Shown here piece by piece: positions 1-12,089 of a stretch of 64,000 nt of DNA. The number at the start of each line of letters is the position of its first letter. Within the stretch, counting starts at the first letter, position 1. Origin of the DNA: Tipula vernalis (lineage: Eukaryota > Arthropoda > Insecta > Diptera > Tipulidae); assembly GCA_958295665.1 (NCBI GenBank), contig OY282560.1, forward strand, positions 50,840,333 through 50,904,332. The letters are read 5' to 3'. The position numbers were made by a program, and so were the translations under genes. Below the pieces are notes generated by a model. It was not told where the DNA came from, ran no database searches, and saw only the letters and a program-made list of their open reading frames with translations.

Positions 1-72
1 AAATGTCTCTAGCCCTTTGGAAAATAGATAAATTCTACAGTCTATAGCACACAATTATATAGTCAATCTCGC

Positions 73-868
73 AACCAAGTGGTATTTGCAACTCAGCTGA
101 GGCATTCTTGCGATTCCTTAAGAAAATTCTAAAAGGGCTGGATTTTGTCTTTTTTTATATCGATGATATCCTCACACTGCCGCATAAAGATAGAGTTGAA
201 GCCACCTCAAACTCTCCAGAGCCAACGTCAATCCGCCAAAAACAGCAGTTCGAAGGTATGGTGAACTATTACCTCCGCGTTATACCACGTTTGGCCGAAC
301 TGTTATCGTCTATTCACCGGGGATCGGCCATTTTTCTCAAGAAGGGCAAACACAGAAACATTTCATGACAAGTGTTCTCCGGACACGGCCACCCTTTTGG
401 GACATCCGTTGAATGATACTGAGTTCAACATCACTATAGACTTTACCAGCTTAGCGGTTCGAGCTATCTTACAACAACGGAACCATGGATTTGGCAACCA
501 CTAGTTTTCTTACCAAAGAAGCTCTGTTCGGAAATAAAATGCTCCATCCTACTCCTCTTTCGACATGACAGAATTACTTCAAAAGCAACAACTTGAAGAC
601 GAATTGTAGAAAATATATTTCAGTTCGGAATCCGAAATCAAAAGTAGACCTCTATTTGATCAACATCCGTACTACGAGTAAATTAATTGATTGAATGAAT
701 ACTGGAAGTCTTGTATCCCATGTCAAAAGACAAACGATCACCGCCACACAAAATTAGAACTTGGTAAATTTTAGCTACCAAGTGGGACATTTGAATACAT
801 CCACATGAATCTAGTTGATCCACTGCCCCAATCGAATGCCTTTCATTACATTCTAACGATGGTCGACG
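73..868 (+). pseudogene. Ty3/gypsy pol relic: RT end, RNase H, integrase start
   Basis: Decayed polyprotein of a Ty3/gypsy retrotransposon. Around 108-200 the frame reads into FFYIDDIL, the YxDD catalytic box of reverse transcriptase. FEGMVNYYLRVIP at about 250-290 matches the conserved FLGMVNYYRRFIP thumb motif. After a stop near 368 other frames hold RNase H-like residues (LAVRAILQQ, ~450-480), then an integrase-like stretch with IHMNLVDPLPQSNAFHYILTMVDG at ~800-868, whose family consensus is IDLVGPLPPS. The upstream RT half and the rest of integrase are absent. Several stops and frame changes show a dead copy. Family assignment is firm; the lineage inside Ty3/gypsy cannot be told. Confidence 0.85.
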
Positions 869-900
869 GTATAATGTCTAATGTATAATGTATATTAGTA

Positions 901-1065
901 TGTAGTGTTCATTTTTTAATTGAACGCCTGAATGTTGATAACTAAAGTTATAAATACCCGGAATACCCGGATTTTGTATTTCTTTTATCTGTCAACTCTG
1001 CGTCATAATGATATCTTTATAGTGAGATGAATATTCAATAAGCTTTGCTTTGATATTTCATCATA
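901..1065 (+). promoter_or_regulatory. Possible LTR remnant with TATA-like box
   Basis: Directly after the broken integrase of the gypsy relic the sequence starts TGTAGTGTTC, has a TATAAATACCC box near 948-959, an initiator-like ATCTGTCAAC about 30 bases on, and an AATAAGC near 1036. This order is that of a short gypsy LTR in the same orientation as the pol relic. No second copy was found in the window, so this stays a guess. Confidence 0.25.
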
Positions 1066-4000
1066 GAATGATACTCAGTTCAATGGCAGCTCGTAATTAT
1101 TCAGCGCTTATTGTTAAACTCGCGTTCTAATTATGTTAAATCGCCAAATGAACTGCAATGGTGTGCGCGACCGCTCAAGCCTCTCGATTCCTCGCCGCGC
1201 ACAAGAATTTAGAGAAATTTGTGAATATCAAAAAGTAATCGTCTAAACATTGTTTTCGATGCCAGATCTGTCTTGAGTGGACTTCTTCGTCTGCAAGTTG
1301 GTATATTTTGTTTTTCGTTAGTAATCTTTATTTGATCATTAGACCTCATTTTTGAGCGATCTATGTCAACATTTTCAGTGTCGTAGTTTGGTGGTTTGTT
1401 TGATTCTATCTTTGAAAATTTTTCTAGGGCTATTATGCAGTAGCTAAATCGAGGGTGTACTGCTATATGCTCGTTTTGCGTAAGCCTTCGGCACATTTCA
1501 TTGCTTTATACCAGCTTACTTGATTGATTCATTACTTAAAACTAAGTTCAAAACTTTCTTAGAACTTTTCTTACCCATTAATGTGATATAAACTATAATT
1601 GTTTGCGCAAAGTGCAATGAACTAAGTATCAGACTATTTTAGTATTTTACTGGAAATTACTTATCTAGTTGGTTTGGCCAATTATTATATTTCACCTACT
1701 AATGGAACACGCGATCGCAAAAATATCCAATTATTAATTAATTATATTTTGCCATTTGTTTTCCCGAAAGTATTGTTTTTCATAAATAGAATTTATCAGA
1801 AAACAAAAATTCTGTGTTAATACAAATGTATCTTTCATTTTCTAAATTTTGCCGATAAATCCAATTATTTGAGTTCTAGGTACTTGCCATAGCCCGTACT
1901 GTTCCGTGAACGTTTTTTTAATTTGTGCCAAATGTTACAATTCATTTAATGTAAATTGCCAACCTTGACCTTCAAATTCAGTTTTTTTTGTAAACATAAA
2001 TAATTGATTTCACCACAAATAGTACAGACATTTAAATTAGATTTGATTACTTTAATATCCTGAAATAATTTTAATCTAAATATCTCTATTATCAAAAACA
2101 TTCTAAAATTAGATTTTCGATTTTTTTTTGTTTTTTTTTTGTTCATTAAATTCCTCAAACTCAACTTGCAACCGAAAGTCTCGGTTTACAGCGTAGAATA
2201 AAAAAAAAAAATTATGTTACATTCTTAAATGAAACATGCTGCTGATCACAAATTATATGTAGCTTTTATGAAAGCTTTTAACTTGGGAGCCAACACGTTA
2301 ACTTAAATGAAATATTTAAACAAATATTTGTGTGCAAAGACAAAACAACAGAAAAAATATTTCGGGTGAAGAAAGCGATAAGAAAATTGTCTTGTTTCAT
2401 GTTGATGTTTGTTGGCAAGTAAGATTGAAAGTGATGATAGCAAAACGACCAAAAATACCAGAGCTTATTAACAATAAAAAAACGGAAGCTGTACATAAAA
2501 ATGAATAAGTATGATGATAAATTTTGTGTTGACATTTATTTTGTGTATATTTAAGGGTTCATTGCTTTTAGAATACTTTTTGTTGTTTTTCTTAATTTTT
2601 ATTTTTCCCACTATAACGAAGCTTTAATTAAGTAAGTATTATAAACGCCAAATTTTTTTTTTTTCCAAAATTTTTACAATACATTAGGTCAAAACATCGA
2701 TTAAAAAAATGTCGTGTACGCCCTTCCGTCCTTCCAGTCATACATTTTTATAATTTTTGTGTTGTCTCCCATTCTCACAAATATTGATAGTTTTGGTCGA
2801 AATTTTGTACAAGGGTAGATTTTAGTAATAAGCAGTTTGTGTTAAGTTTTAGGTTTATAAATTTTAATAGCAAATTATAATGGGATGCGTTTAAAATAAT
2901 ATCATGCCACTAGATTGGAGCAAGTTTTGGAGGAGGGCGCTGCGAGATTTTTAATGAAATGCCTCCTTGTCATACAGGAGGTAGTATTCGGTGACAAAAG
3001 ATAACTAACCTTAATTTTAATTTTGTATTGTTTGTGTTTTATTATTTTGTATTCTCGTATAGTCCACAGCGATGCCCCCATCCAGACTAAAGCACTGACT
3101 AAAGAATTATATCGGCCAATTCTCACGTTGCTCACATAATATTGCGATCTTATCAAACGTGTGGATACTCTCTGAACGGTCTAATCTAAATTCTTAAGAA
3201 TTTTTAGCAGTATACTAGATATGTATAACTGGATCTAATTGTTAAAGTTCGAAAATTAAAAATGGCGAAATAGAAGATCTATAATGCCGTAACCAATTGT
3301 GATATTGGGTAAGTAATCTCCAAATTTAAGAAAAGCATTGATATCTTTCAAGGAATAAAATATAAATGGTTGGTTTGTTGATCTTTAACAGACGCTTTGT
3401 GGGAAAGGTGTCGTCCGAGGAGTCGGATACACCCAATTTTTTATATTATCTTCAATATTATGCAATACTCATGTGACCATAACGCATTTATAAATAAAAT
3501 ATGTGAAGTGGGATTCTAGTCCAGAATAGCTAGGTAATAAGAGCTTCAACAAATTTATTTTTGTTAACGGTGCTTTAGGGGCTTTAGTGTTCGCTTGTAT
3601 TTGTGGAACGGAAAATAAATATTTTACAGTTGTGAAACCATTGTCATTTGTTTCTGAGAAACCATTACTACGCCAAAATTCTATGTACGACATTTCTTAG
3701 AACATAATTATTTCCTAGGAACTTTATTTTTATTTAATATTGGCATTTGTTGTTTATTATTCTGTATATAACGTACTTTACGTACCAAAACGTCGAAGAA
3801 ATTTGACAGAAAATAGTGTTTGGTATGTTCAAAATATAATTTACCCTCTCGTTGATTTCGTATGGATTTAATTTTTTTTCTTTGTTTTAGCTTCAATGGT
3901 TTCAACTATTCATTAACAGCATGCATTGTCTATCTCTTTGTATTACCTTTTCGTTACTAATTTTAAATTGGTTGGCTGAACAAAAATCACCAGCCCTGAG

Positions 4001-4424
4001 TTGAACGTGGATTTACCATTGCTGAATCTAAAGTTCGGTAAATGGCCACCTAATTCGTGACCACACTTCACAAAAAATCAAACCGTCTAGAATATTAAAA
4101 TGCCGCTACCTTTTATTCGTTCACTTAATTATGGTTCACTCGTTATATAAATAAAACTTAAATTCTGTTTGGTTGTCTTGCATACAACTCCATAACACTC
4201 CACCGAGTTCGTTTAAATTCCCCAAAGATATTAACAATAAGTAATTCTATTTGACGTACACTAAATTTGTTCAGCAACAGCTTATTTTCAATTAAAATGA
4301 CTGAAATCCAGAGTTCTACGATTTGAATGGAATTCTAAACTGATTTTAGATGAAATTCTGGAATATGGCTAGTGTGATGGTATGATGGTATACTAGTATA
4401 ATGGTATTATAGTAATGGAAAAGG
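1066..4424. other. Gene-poor AT-rich stretch
   Basis: No recognisable protein, RNA gene or terminal repeat. Open frames are short, AT-driven and without known motifs. A GC-richer island at about 1150-1205 carries no identifiable signal. Confidence 0.6.
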
Positions 4425-4815
4425 TAAAAGTCAAAGTCAAAGTCAAGATCAAAGCCAAAATCAAAGTTAAAGTCAACATCAAAATCGAAATCTAAGTAAC
4501 AGTCACAGTCACAGGCACAGTCGCAGGGAAAGTAACAGATACAGTAAGAGTCACAGCCACAGTCATAGTCAAAGTCATAGTCATAGTCATAGTCATAGTC
4601 ATAGTCATAGTCATAGTCATAGTCATAGTCATAGTCATAGTCATAGTCATAGTCATAGTCATAGTCATAGTCATAGTCATAGTCATAGTCATAGTCATAG
4701 TCATAGTCATAGTCATAGTCATAGTCATAGTCATAGTCATAGTCATAGTCATAGTCATAGTCATAGTCATAGTCATAGTCATAGTCATAGTCATAGTCAT
4801 AGTCATAGTCATAGT
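4425..4815. repeat. Hexamer array, degenerate AAAGTC grading into (AGTCAT)n
   Basis: From 4425 to about 4560 the unit is a worn hexamer (AAAGTC, ACAGTC and variants). From 4561 to 4815 it is about 42 nearly perfect AGTCAT copies. The gradual edge on one side and the sharp edge on the other suggest expansion inside an older hexamer array. Long open frames here (Met-Thr, Asp-Tyr dipeptides) are repeat artefacts, not genes. Confidence 0.97.
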
Positions 4816-5251
4816 GTTGCGAATATGGTGGATTGAAATATAAACACATTTATTCACTATAGTTTATTTAATTTATTGGAATATTATAATAATTATCTAT
4901 TAGATTATTTAATTTAATGAATTTTATTTATTTTTATTTATTACAAAAAATGGTTTTACATTACAATTTGGTAATGATTAAGTATTTGTATTAGATATAG
5001 GAATTCAATATAGGGTTTTAAAATGTAGGAAATATTATAAGTAAATCTAGGAATATTTGTTATTTATTATTACCGTGTTATCACGTCCAAGAGCAATCCC
5101 AAAAAGAAAGATTATTATTTTATTCTAATTTACAACAACTCGTTATTGCTCATCAACACCAACACATACACACATAACATCTATAAAAGACAATTACGTA
5201 ATACCCAAAAGAGGTATAGGGGATAACAAAGATGAGTGGTACATCACAACA
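4816..5251. other. Unique spacer between the two AGTCAT arrays
   Basis: AT-rich unique sequence with no gene or known motif. It separates two arrays of the same hexamer in the same phase direction, so it is either an insertion into one array or the gap between two independent expansions. Confidence 0.6.
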
Positions 5252-6399
5252 ATAGTCATAGTCATAGTCATAGTCATAGTCATAGTCATAGTCATAGTCA
5301 TAGTCATAGTCATAGTCATAGTCATAGTCATAGTCATAGTCATAGTCATAGTCATAGTCATAGTCATAGTCATAGTCATAGTCATAGTCATAGTCATAGT
5401 CATAGTCATAGTCATAGTCATAGTCATAGTCATAGTCATAGTCATAGTCATAGTCATAGTCATAGTCATAGTCATAGTCATAGTCATAGTCATAGTCATA
5501 GTCATAGTCATAGTCATAGTCATAGTCATAGTCATAGTCATAGTCATAGTCATAGTCATAGTCATAGTCATAGTCATAGTCATAGTCATAGTCATAGTCA
5601 TAGTCATAGTCATAGTCATAGTCATAGTCATAGTCATAGTCATAGTCATAGTCATAGTCATAGTCATAGTCATAGTCATAGTCATAGTCACAGTCATAGT
5701 CATAGTCATAGTCATAGTCATAGTCATAGTCATAGTCATAGTCATAGTCATAGTCATAGTCATAATCATAGTCATAGTCATAGTCATAGTCATAGTCACA
5801 GTCATAGTCATAGTCATAGTCATAGTCATAGTCATAGTCATAGTCATAGTCATAGTCATAGTCATAGTCATAGTCATAGTCATAGTCATAGTCATAGTCA
5901 TAGTCATAGTCATAGTCATAGTCATAGTCATAGTCATAGTCATAGTCATAGTCATAGTCATAGTCATAGTCATAGTCATAGTCATAGTCATAGTCATAGT
6001 CATAGTCATAGTCAAAGTCATAGTCATAGTCATAGTTATAGTCATAGTCATAGTCATAGTCATAGTCATAGTCATAGTCATAGTCATAGTCATAGTCATA
6101 GTCATAGTCATAGTCATAGTCATAGTCATAGTCATAGTCATAGTCATAGTCATAGTCATAGTCATAGTCATAGTCATAGTCATAGTCATAGTCATAGTCA
6201 TAGTCATAGTCAAAGTCATAGTCATAGTCATAGTCATAGTCATAGTCATAGTCATAGTCATAGTCATAGTCATAGTCATAGTCATAGTCATAGTCATAGT
6301 CATAGTCATAGTCATAGTCATAGTCATAGTCATAGTCATAGTCATAGTCATAGTCATAGTCATAGTCATAGTCATAGTCATAGTCATAGGCATAGTCAA
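5252..6399. repeat. Long (AGTCAT)n array, about 190 copies
   Basis: Nearly perfect AGTCAT hexamers with a few point variants (for example AGTCAC near 5690 and 5797, AATCAT near 5763, AGTCAA near 6012 and 6209, AGTTAT near 6035). The His-Ser and Met-Thr open frames of about 400 codons on the two strands arise because the hexamer has no stop in those frames; they are not coding genes. Confidence 0.98.
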
Positions 6400-7817
6400 A
6401 ATGAAGATGAAGATGAAATGAAAATGAAAATGAAAATAAAAATGAAAATGAGAAAATGAAAATGAGATAATGAAAATGAGAAAATGAAAATGAGAAAATG
6501 AAAATGAGAAAATGACAATGAGAAAATGAAAATGAGATAATGAAAATGAGAAAATGAAAATGAGAAGATGAAAATGAGAAAATGAAAATGAGAAAATGAG
6601 AAAATGAAAATGAGAAAATGAAAATGAGAAAATAAAAATGAGAAAATGAAAATGAGAAAATGAAAATGAGAAAATGAAAATGAGAAAATGAAAATGAGAA
6701 AATGAAAATAAGGAAATGAAAATGAGAAAATGAAAAAGAGTAAATGAAAATGAGAAAATGAAAATGAAAATGAGAAAATGGAAATGTGAAAATGAAAATG
6801 AGTAAATGAAAATGAGAAATTAAAAATGAGAAAATGAAAATGAGAAAATGAAAATGAGAAAATGAAAATGAGAAAATGAAAATGAGAAAATGAAAATGAG
6901 AAAATGAAAATGAGAAAATAAAAATGAGAAAATGAAAATGAGAAAATGAAAATGAGAAAATGAGAAAATGAGAAAATGAGAAAATGAAAATGAGAAAATG
7001 AAAATGAGAAAATGAGAAAATGAAAATGAGAAAATGAAAATGAGAAAATGAAAATGAGAAAATGAAAATGAAAAAATGAAAATGAGAAAATAAAAATGAG
7101 AAAATGAAAATGAGAAAATGAAAATGAGAAAATGAAAATGAGAAAGTGAGAAAATGAAAATGAGAAAATGAAAATGAGAAAATGAAAATGAGAAAATGAA
7201 AATGAGAAAATGAAAATGAGAAAATGAAAATGAGTAAATGAAAATGAGAAAATGAAAATGAGAAAATGAAAATGAGAAAATTAAAATGAAAAAATGAAAA
7301 TGAGAAAATGAGAAAATGAGAAAATGAGAAAATGAAAATGAGAAAATGAAAATGAGAAAATGAAAATGAGAAAATGAAAATGAAAATGAAAATGAGAAAA
7401 TGAAAATGAGAAAATGAAAATGAGAAAATGAAAATGAGAAAATGAAAATGAGAAAATGAAAATGAAAATGAAAATGAGAAAATGAAAATGAGAAAATGAA
7501 AATGAGAAAATGAAAATGAGAAAATTAAAATGAGAAAATGAGAAAATGAAAATGAGAAAATGAAAATGAGAAAATGAAAATGAGAAAATGAAAATGAAAA
7601 TGAGAAAAAAAAATGAGAAAATGAAAATTAAAAATTGAAAATAAGAAAATGAAAATGAGAAAATGAAAATGAGAAAATATAAAAGAGAAAATGAAAATGA
7701 GAAAATGAAAATGAAAATGAAAATGAGAAAATGAAAATGAGAAAATGAAAATGAGAAAATGAAAATGAGAAAAAGAAAATGAGAAAATGAAAATGAGAAA
7801 ATGAAAATGAAAATGAT
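6400..7817. repeat. GAAAAT / GAGAAAAT mixed satellite
   Basis: Follows the AGTCAT array without a gap. The dominant unit is the 14-mer GAGAAAATGAAAAT, a GAGAAAAT octamer plus a GAAAAT hexamer, with frequent unit gain or loss and single-base variants. The first ~60 bases (ATGAAGATGAAGATG) look like a transition between the two arrays. Purine-only on the plus strand, so a likely H-DNA or triplex former. Confidence 0.95.
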
Positions 7818-10800
7818 GATTTAGTAACAACAGTGCAGACTGCAAAAATGGGGTTGAACTTGTAAATAACCTTAGGTTCTTGTATGTGGGAAAGATGTAG
7901 AGTAGTCTTGCAAAAGCTGCTTAATTTTTGTCAAATTTATTTTTGTTTTCTTGGCCTGAGCTTTTATTTTAAAAATTTCGAATTGTTTCTCTATTGTTTC
8001 AATTATGTACAATAACTCATCGGTTTGATAATTTACCTTAAGAGATCTGTATATTGAGTTTATAATTGCAATTTACTCTCCGAAAGTTCGATTGTGCATA
8101 AAAATTGGCCAACATATTGGCAAAATTATACATAGCTTTAATCTGTGTTTTCAGGGCCTTATTGTTGGTGAGGATTTAATCACATTTGATATGCAAAATT
8201 TCAGATGGTTAGGCTGGGCACATTTGAAAATTGAGTTGTCAACTATTGAAAACTAATCGGGTGTTTTAACCAAATTTTCCAAAAATTAACCAAATCTTAA
8301 TTTTCAACATGTCTACAAAATCGTGATTTAAGTGAGGAAAATGTATACCTTTGGGTTGCCGAAAAATTATTTTGCCAATTTATTCTGATATTTAAAAATG
8401 ATATTTGATTTATTTTCAAGTAATAAATCAATAAATTTTAAATTCTCGAAACCTTCTTCGTTCAGTTTCAATAAATTTCCAAAGACTAAAAGTTTTCAAT
8501 AGTATCATTTCGATGGTTAAAATATTGTAAAAATATCTACACAACATTGACATTTACCTAACTTTGGATTACCTATACGATTACACAATACTTGACATTA
8601 TTATGAAATAATTACAAAGTGAATTTTACACCACAAAAAAAAATATTACTTAGAATACCAAGTGGCTTGTGGAAAAACTGCATAAAATTCAAATATTATG
8701 AAATCGTGGATTATGATCTAAGCCCGCTGGTTATATGACAAAACATGATAAAGATTGAAAATATAATTTTACAGTACAAAAAGCTGCAGTACACATTGAA
8801 CTTTTTTATATGTAATGTACAAACTCGTATATCTATAAATATAATTGTGCGGTTATGTGAAATATTTATTAATGGAATGACCTCGTTACGAGAAAATGGT
8901 ATCCTACATTTTTTGCCACATCCTTACAAATAAATATAAAATAAGAGGAATAAACAAAAACAAAAAAAAAAAAATATTAAGAACCCCTTGTGAAAATATA
9001 TATTTTGATGACGTCAATATTACGTCACAGGCACAAAATATACCACTCCCGATTTGGTATCCTCTTTATAGATACATATTATATACGTTCCCTAAAAATA
9101 ATCCTAATAATATGTATACGCAAACAGCGCATATTTGTTGTATTTTTGAAGGATATCCTATTGATGAGAAACTAGGGCACAGACACATTTACGAAACATG
9201 AAGGGATACATTATGAATGAAAATATTATGTATGTATATGTATTTATGTAATAGGAGAATTTTTTCATAGAGTAGTTAAAAATGTCATTGGTCTATTTTT
9301 AGAATTCGGCGATGACGTAATGAATCCTGGATTTTTCTTGTTATTAATGGGAATACATTTTATTTTGTAAATTTTGTATTTTAATGGGAAAGAAAAATCA
9401 TCCGCATTGGCTTTGAGGAGAAATTTCTGGTAACTTGATTCTGCTTTTGTTTATGCTACATATACGATATAGTTGTCTCTTTCATTTCTATTTTAAGAAA
9501 TATAGGTCAAAAGGTAACTGTACTTTATAGGATATAGAATTTTCCTTTTTGTTTATGCTCTCTGTACATGTCGTCGTATACATGGGGATGGGAATTCAAT
9601 AAGCCCTCTGCGAACGATGTTAGATAAAGCAAACAGTAATGTAATATGCGAATATATTTAATAAGAACACAACATTTTTTTTTCATGTGTGGAACGAGTA
9701 TACATTTTGATATTTTTTGAATACAAGTGTGCGGTGATAACACGCACGTAGGCCAATTGATATGTATTTAGGTTGGCTTGTGTTGAGGTAGAAAGGAAAA
9801 ATACCGAAAATTTATGATTTGTGGGTAATGGTGGTTAGATGAGAATTTGAAACTTAGTTGGTGTGCATATTCTCAGTGGAAAATAATGTATTCGTGTTTT
9901 ATGTCTGTATCAATGATTTTAATGGTCTATTTTAAGAAGTTTGTGGGTTTGACGTATATTTTAGTGATATTTGTATGGAAAAGTTACATTGTGGATTACA
10001 AATATAGAAAATAGTAAATTTTTGTAGGTCGAAATTAGCATAATAAATACTATGTGTACATATACATATTTCATAGGCGGGTTGTAAATTGGTTTAGTTA
10101 ATTCTTTCCTTGAAAAATTCTTTCAAAAATTAAATTAATGCTTGCTACTCAAAGTCTCTATTACCTGTATTGTAATACGCATATGCTTTGAAACTCTCAC
10201 GCATTTTTCGAAATCAAAATTTTATAAAATCTATAGGTTAGGTTGGTTCATTGGTGTATAACCTTTAACAAAAGCTTCCCCTTAAACTTATCGAATTCAG
10301 CTCAACGTTTTCATTCCAATTAAATTGTATTCCCATTGTAAATAAGTCGCTAGTCCTCTAGTTCGACATATCGAGGAAAACGTTGACTTTATTTTATTGG
10401 TGGAGGAATGGAATAATAATAACAGAACCAAAATGACCTAATAATGAGATGTTATTCTAAAACCAAATTATTTCTTATATCTGTGGAAAATTCGGAATAA
10501 TAAGTTTTGGATTTAAATTAGATTTTGTGTGATTTGCAGTTTTTAGAACTTTTGTGTATCAGAGATAATTAATTCGTAGAGTCTAAATTTTTTTGTTGTT
10601 TGAGCTTAAATTTATTGATTTAGTTAGAGAATTAGACATATTGGAAATGTTGAATATTTAATTTTAAAATTTAAATGGAACAACTTGTACACTATAAATT
10701 TGGAATTTAGATTTAAATTTGAAAATTTAAAAGCAAAATTAACGAAGAGATGAATTTTAGTTGCATATACAATAAATCCTGAGTAAGTTTTAGATGGCAA

Positions 10801-10910
10801 ATTTTCTGTTTGGACCATTTTTTCGCACGTACTAATTTTTAGATTTACGAAGCTGTCGAATATCGTTGCTCTGGTACCCCAAAAACCCATAAAATAACAC
10901 TAAATTCAAT
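7818..10910. other. Gene-poor AT-rich stretch
   Basis: No recognisable coding sequence. The longest open frame (8896-9201, 101 codons) is AT-biased, lysine/asparagine-rich and matches no family I know. The only distinct motif is the CRE-like pair at 9009-9027. Confidence 0.55.
9009..9027. promoter_or_regulatory. Palindromic CRE-like site pair
   Basis: Palindrome TGACGTCA at 9009-9016 is followed five bases later by TACGTCA (9021-9027); a third half-match TGACGTAA lies at 9313-9320. TGACGTCA is the known CREB/ATF binding palindrome. No neighbouring promoter or gene supports a function, and chance is possible. Confidence 0.25.
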
Positions 10911-10918
10911 GGATATAG

Positions 10919-10990
10919 TTTCGACAGGTTGGATTTCGATAATGTCAAATCGATTGTTTGAAATTCGATTGATTGGATTTCGACAGACTA
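10919..10990. repeat. TTCGA-rich cluster left of Harbinger remnant
   Basis: Five TCGA-containing sites, mostly in an ATTCGATT or TTTCGAC context, lie within about 70 bases. A looser cluster of the same words occurs at 12926-12995 beyond the transposase. They could be subterminal sites of the Harbinger element. No clean terminal inverted repeat or TWA target duplication was identified. Confidence 0.3.
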
Positions 10991-11059
10991 ATTCCTAGAC
11001 GATTCTATGAAACCATGAACGTAGGTTTCAAATATTATATTTTAAATATTTATTTTAGC

Positions 11060-11215
11060 ATGTCAGAAAGTAGCTACGTCACAGAAATTGACGATTCCAG
11101 CAGCAGTTCTCAGCTTGATGTACTTGATTCTGAAAACATGATTCTGTCCACACCACTTCCGCTAATACAGCCACCAAAAAGAAGGCGAAAAATAACACAC
11201 GCAGATGAAGTATAG
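11060..11215 (+). CDS. Small acidic/basic ORF, candidate Harbinger second protein (partial)
   Basis: A 51-codon frame starts at the ATG at 11060, just after a good splice-acceptor-like tract ending TTTATTTTAG at 11058. It begins MSESSYVTEIDD, has a serine run, then a basic PPKRRRK patch resembling a nuclear localisation signal, and stops at 11213-11215. Just past the stop another frame reads FWTEKEQ, the kind of start seen in Myb/SANT-like domains. PIF/Harbinger elements usually carry a transposase plus a Myb/SANT-like DNA-binding protein, and this frame faces the transposase convergently. The product is not recognised by sequence; the role is inferred from position. Confidence 0.35.
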   Translation: MSESSYVTEIDDSSSSSQLDVLDSENMILSTPLPLIQPPKRRRKITHADEV

Positions 11216-11326
11216 AAAACATATTTTTGGACAGAAAAGGAACAAACAGAGGAGAGCTGTTTTCTCAAATCTATTGAGTTTTAAATGCAAAAAATGAACA
11301 ATTTTGAAAGAATGAACTACAAAATT

Positions 11327-11890
11327 TTAGCCGAAAGGGCAATATTTGGCAGCAGAATCATTTAATTTAATGAAATTGTGTAGAGCAATAGTTGCTAGAA
11401 CTAAATTTGCCACATTTTCTGGAAAACGATTTATTGAAGTCTTCAAAATGTGCCACCGAGCTAGTAGAATACCAAAAGCATTTTCTATAACTCTTCTGGC
11501 CCTTGACAATCTAAAGTTAAAAACTTGTTGATTTAGTGACAAATGTAGTCCGGGAAAGGGCTTCATAATATAAGTCCTAAGCGGAAAAGCACCATCAGCT
11601 ACATAAAAATGCGGCATCGATATGTTAGAGTTTTGGTAATCGTTGTTCTTTGGGGATTGCCAAACTTCCCTTTTGGATTTTATTATCCTATATATTATGA
11701 CACAGTATACTATACCTCCATCACTTTCCATATTATATTATGACACAGTATACTATACCTCCATCACTTTGGCTACCATAAGCAACAACGCAAATATTAG
11801 TAAACATATAATTAGCATCGCATGTTGCTAATAGGACAATGCTGAAAATTTTTTATAGTGGAAGTAGCTTTGGTATCGCTATTTGGTGGG
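11327..11890 (-). pseudogene. PIF/Harbinger (HARBI1-like) transposase, broken
   Basis: DDE nuclease of a PIF/Harbinger DNA transposon. Reading on the minus strand, SIVLLATCDANY (near 11850-11820) holds the first catalytic Asp. SDGGIVY follows. HFYVADGAFPL (near 11600) holds the second Asp. LSRARRVIENAFGIL (near 11490) holds the catalytic Glu, and VLATIALHNFI closes the domain. All three acidic residues survive. The frame is broken at 11691-11770 by a 43-bp direct duplication, which is not a multiple of three, and again upstream near 11850-11880. The N-terminal helix-turn-helix part is missing; sequence above about 11890 changes to a LINE-like tail. Confidence 0.88.
11691..11779. repeat. 43-bp offset tandem duplication inside transposase
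   Basis: The same 37 bases (starting TATATTATGACACAG) occur at 11691-11727 and 11734-11770. The second copy joins the correct downstream coding sequence, so the first is the added one. It duplicates the SDGGIVY codons and shifts the transposase frame. Confidence 0.9.
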
Positions 11891-11984
11891 CAATTTGTGA
11901 ATAATCTGTTTGATTCGGAATTGATACGTAGGCTGGAGATAAAATTCATGGAACGACCCATCTGTCATGTCAGCACAATAGGCT

Positions 11985-12066
11985 ATAGGCTTAAGTGGCG
12001 GTCCACTAGAACCAGGCGTAGACACAAAAATCGTCCGTAGCCAAACAATAGAGTATGAAACAATGC
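11985..12066 (-). repeat. R1/LOA-type LINE 3' end fragment
   Basis: Shares the core TAGACACAAAAAT and GTCCGTAGCC and its flanks with 62848-62890, where the same sequence lies next to an R1-type LINE reverse transcriptase and ends in TTAGG repeats. In minus-strand reading both copies give IVWLRTIFVS. Here it sits at the 5' truncation point of the Harbinger transposase, so it probably inserted there or marks the edge of a rearrangement. Confidence 0.6.
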
Positions 12067-12089
12067 AATGGACAAGTGGTTTGTACAAA

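Noticed and set aside
4346..6459. Long Met-Thr, His-Ser and Asp-Tyr open frames of 120-407 codons
   Set aside because: They are translations of the AGTCAT hexamer, which lacks stops in those frames. No start context or unique sequence supports a gene.
7525..7845. Phe/His/Ser-rich minus frame
   Set aside because: Translation of the GAGAAAATGAAAAT satellite.
8896..9201. 101-codon plus frame as a gene
   Set aside because: AT-driven composition and no known motif; overlapping frames of similar length exist.
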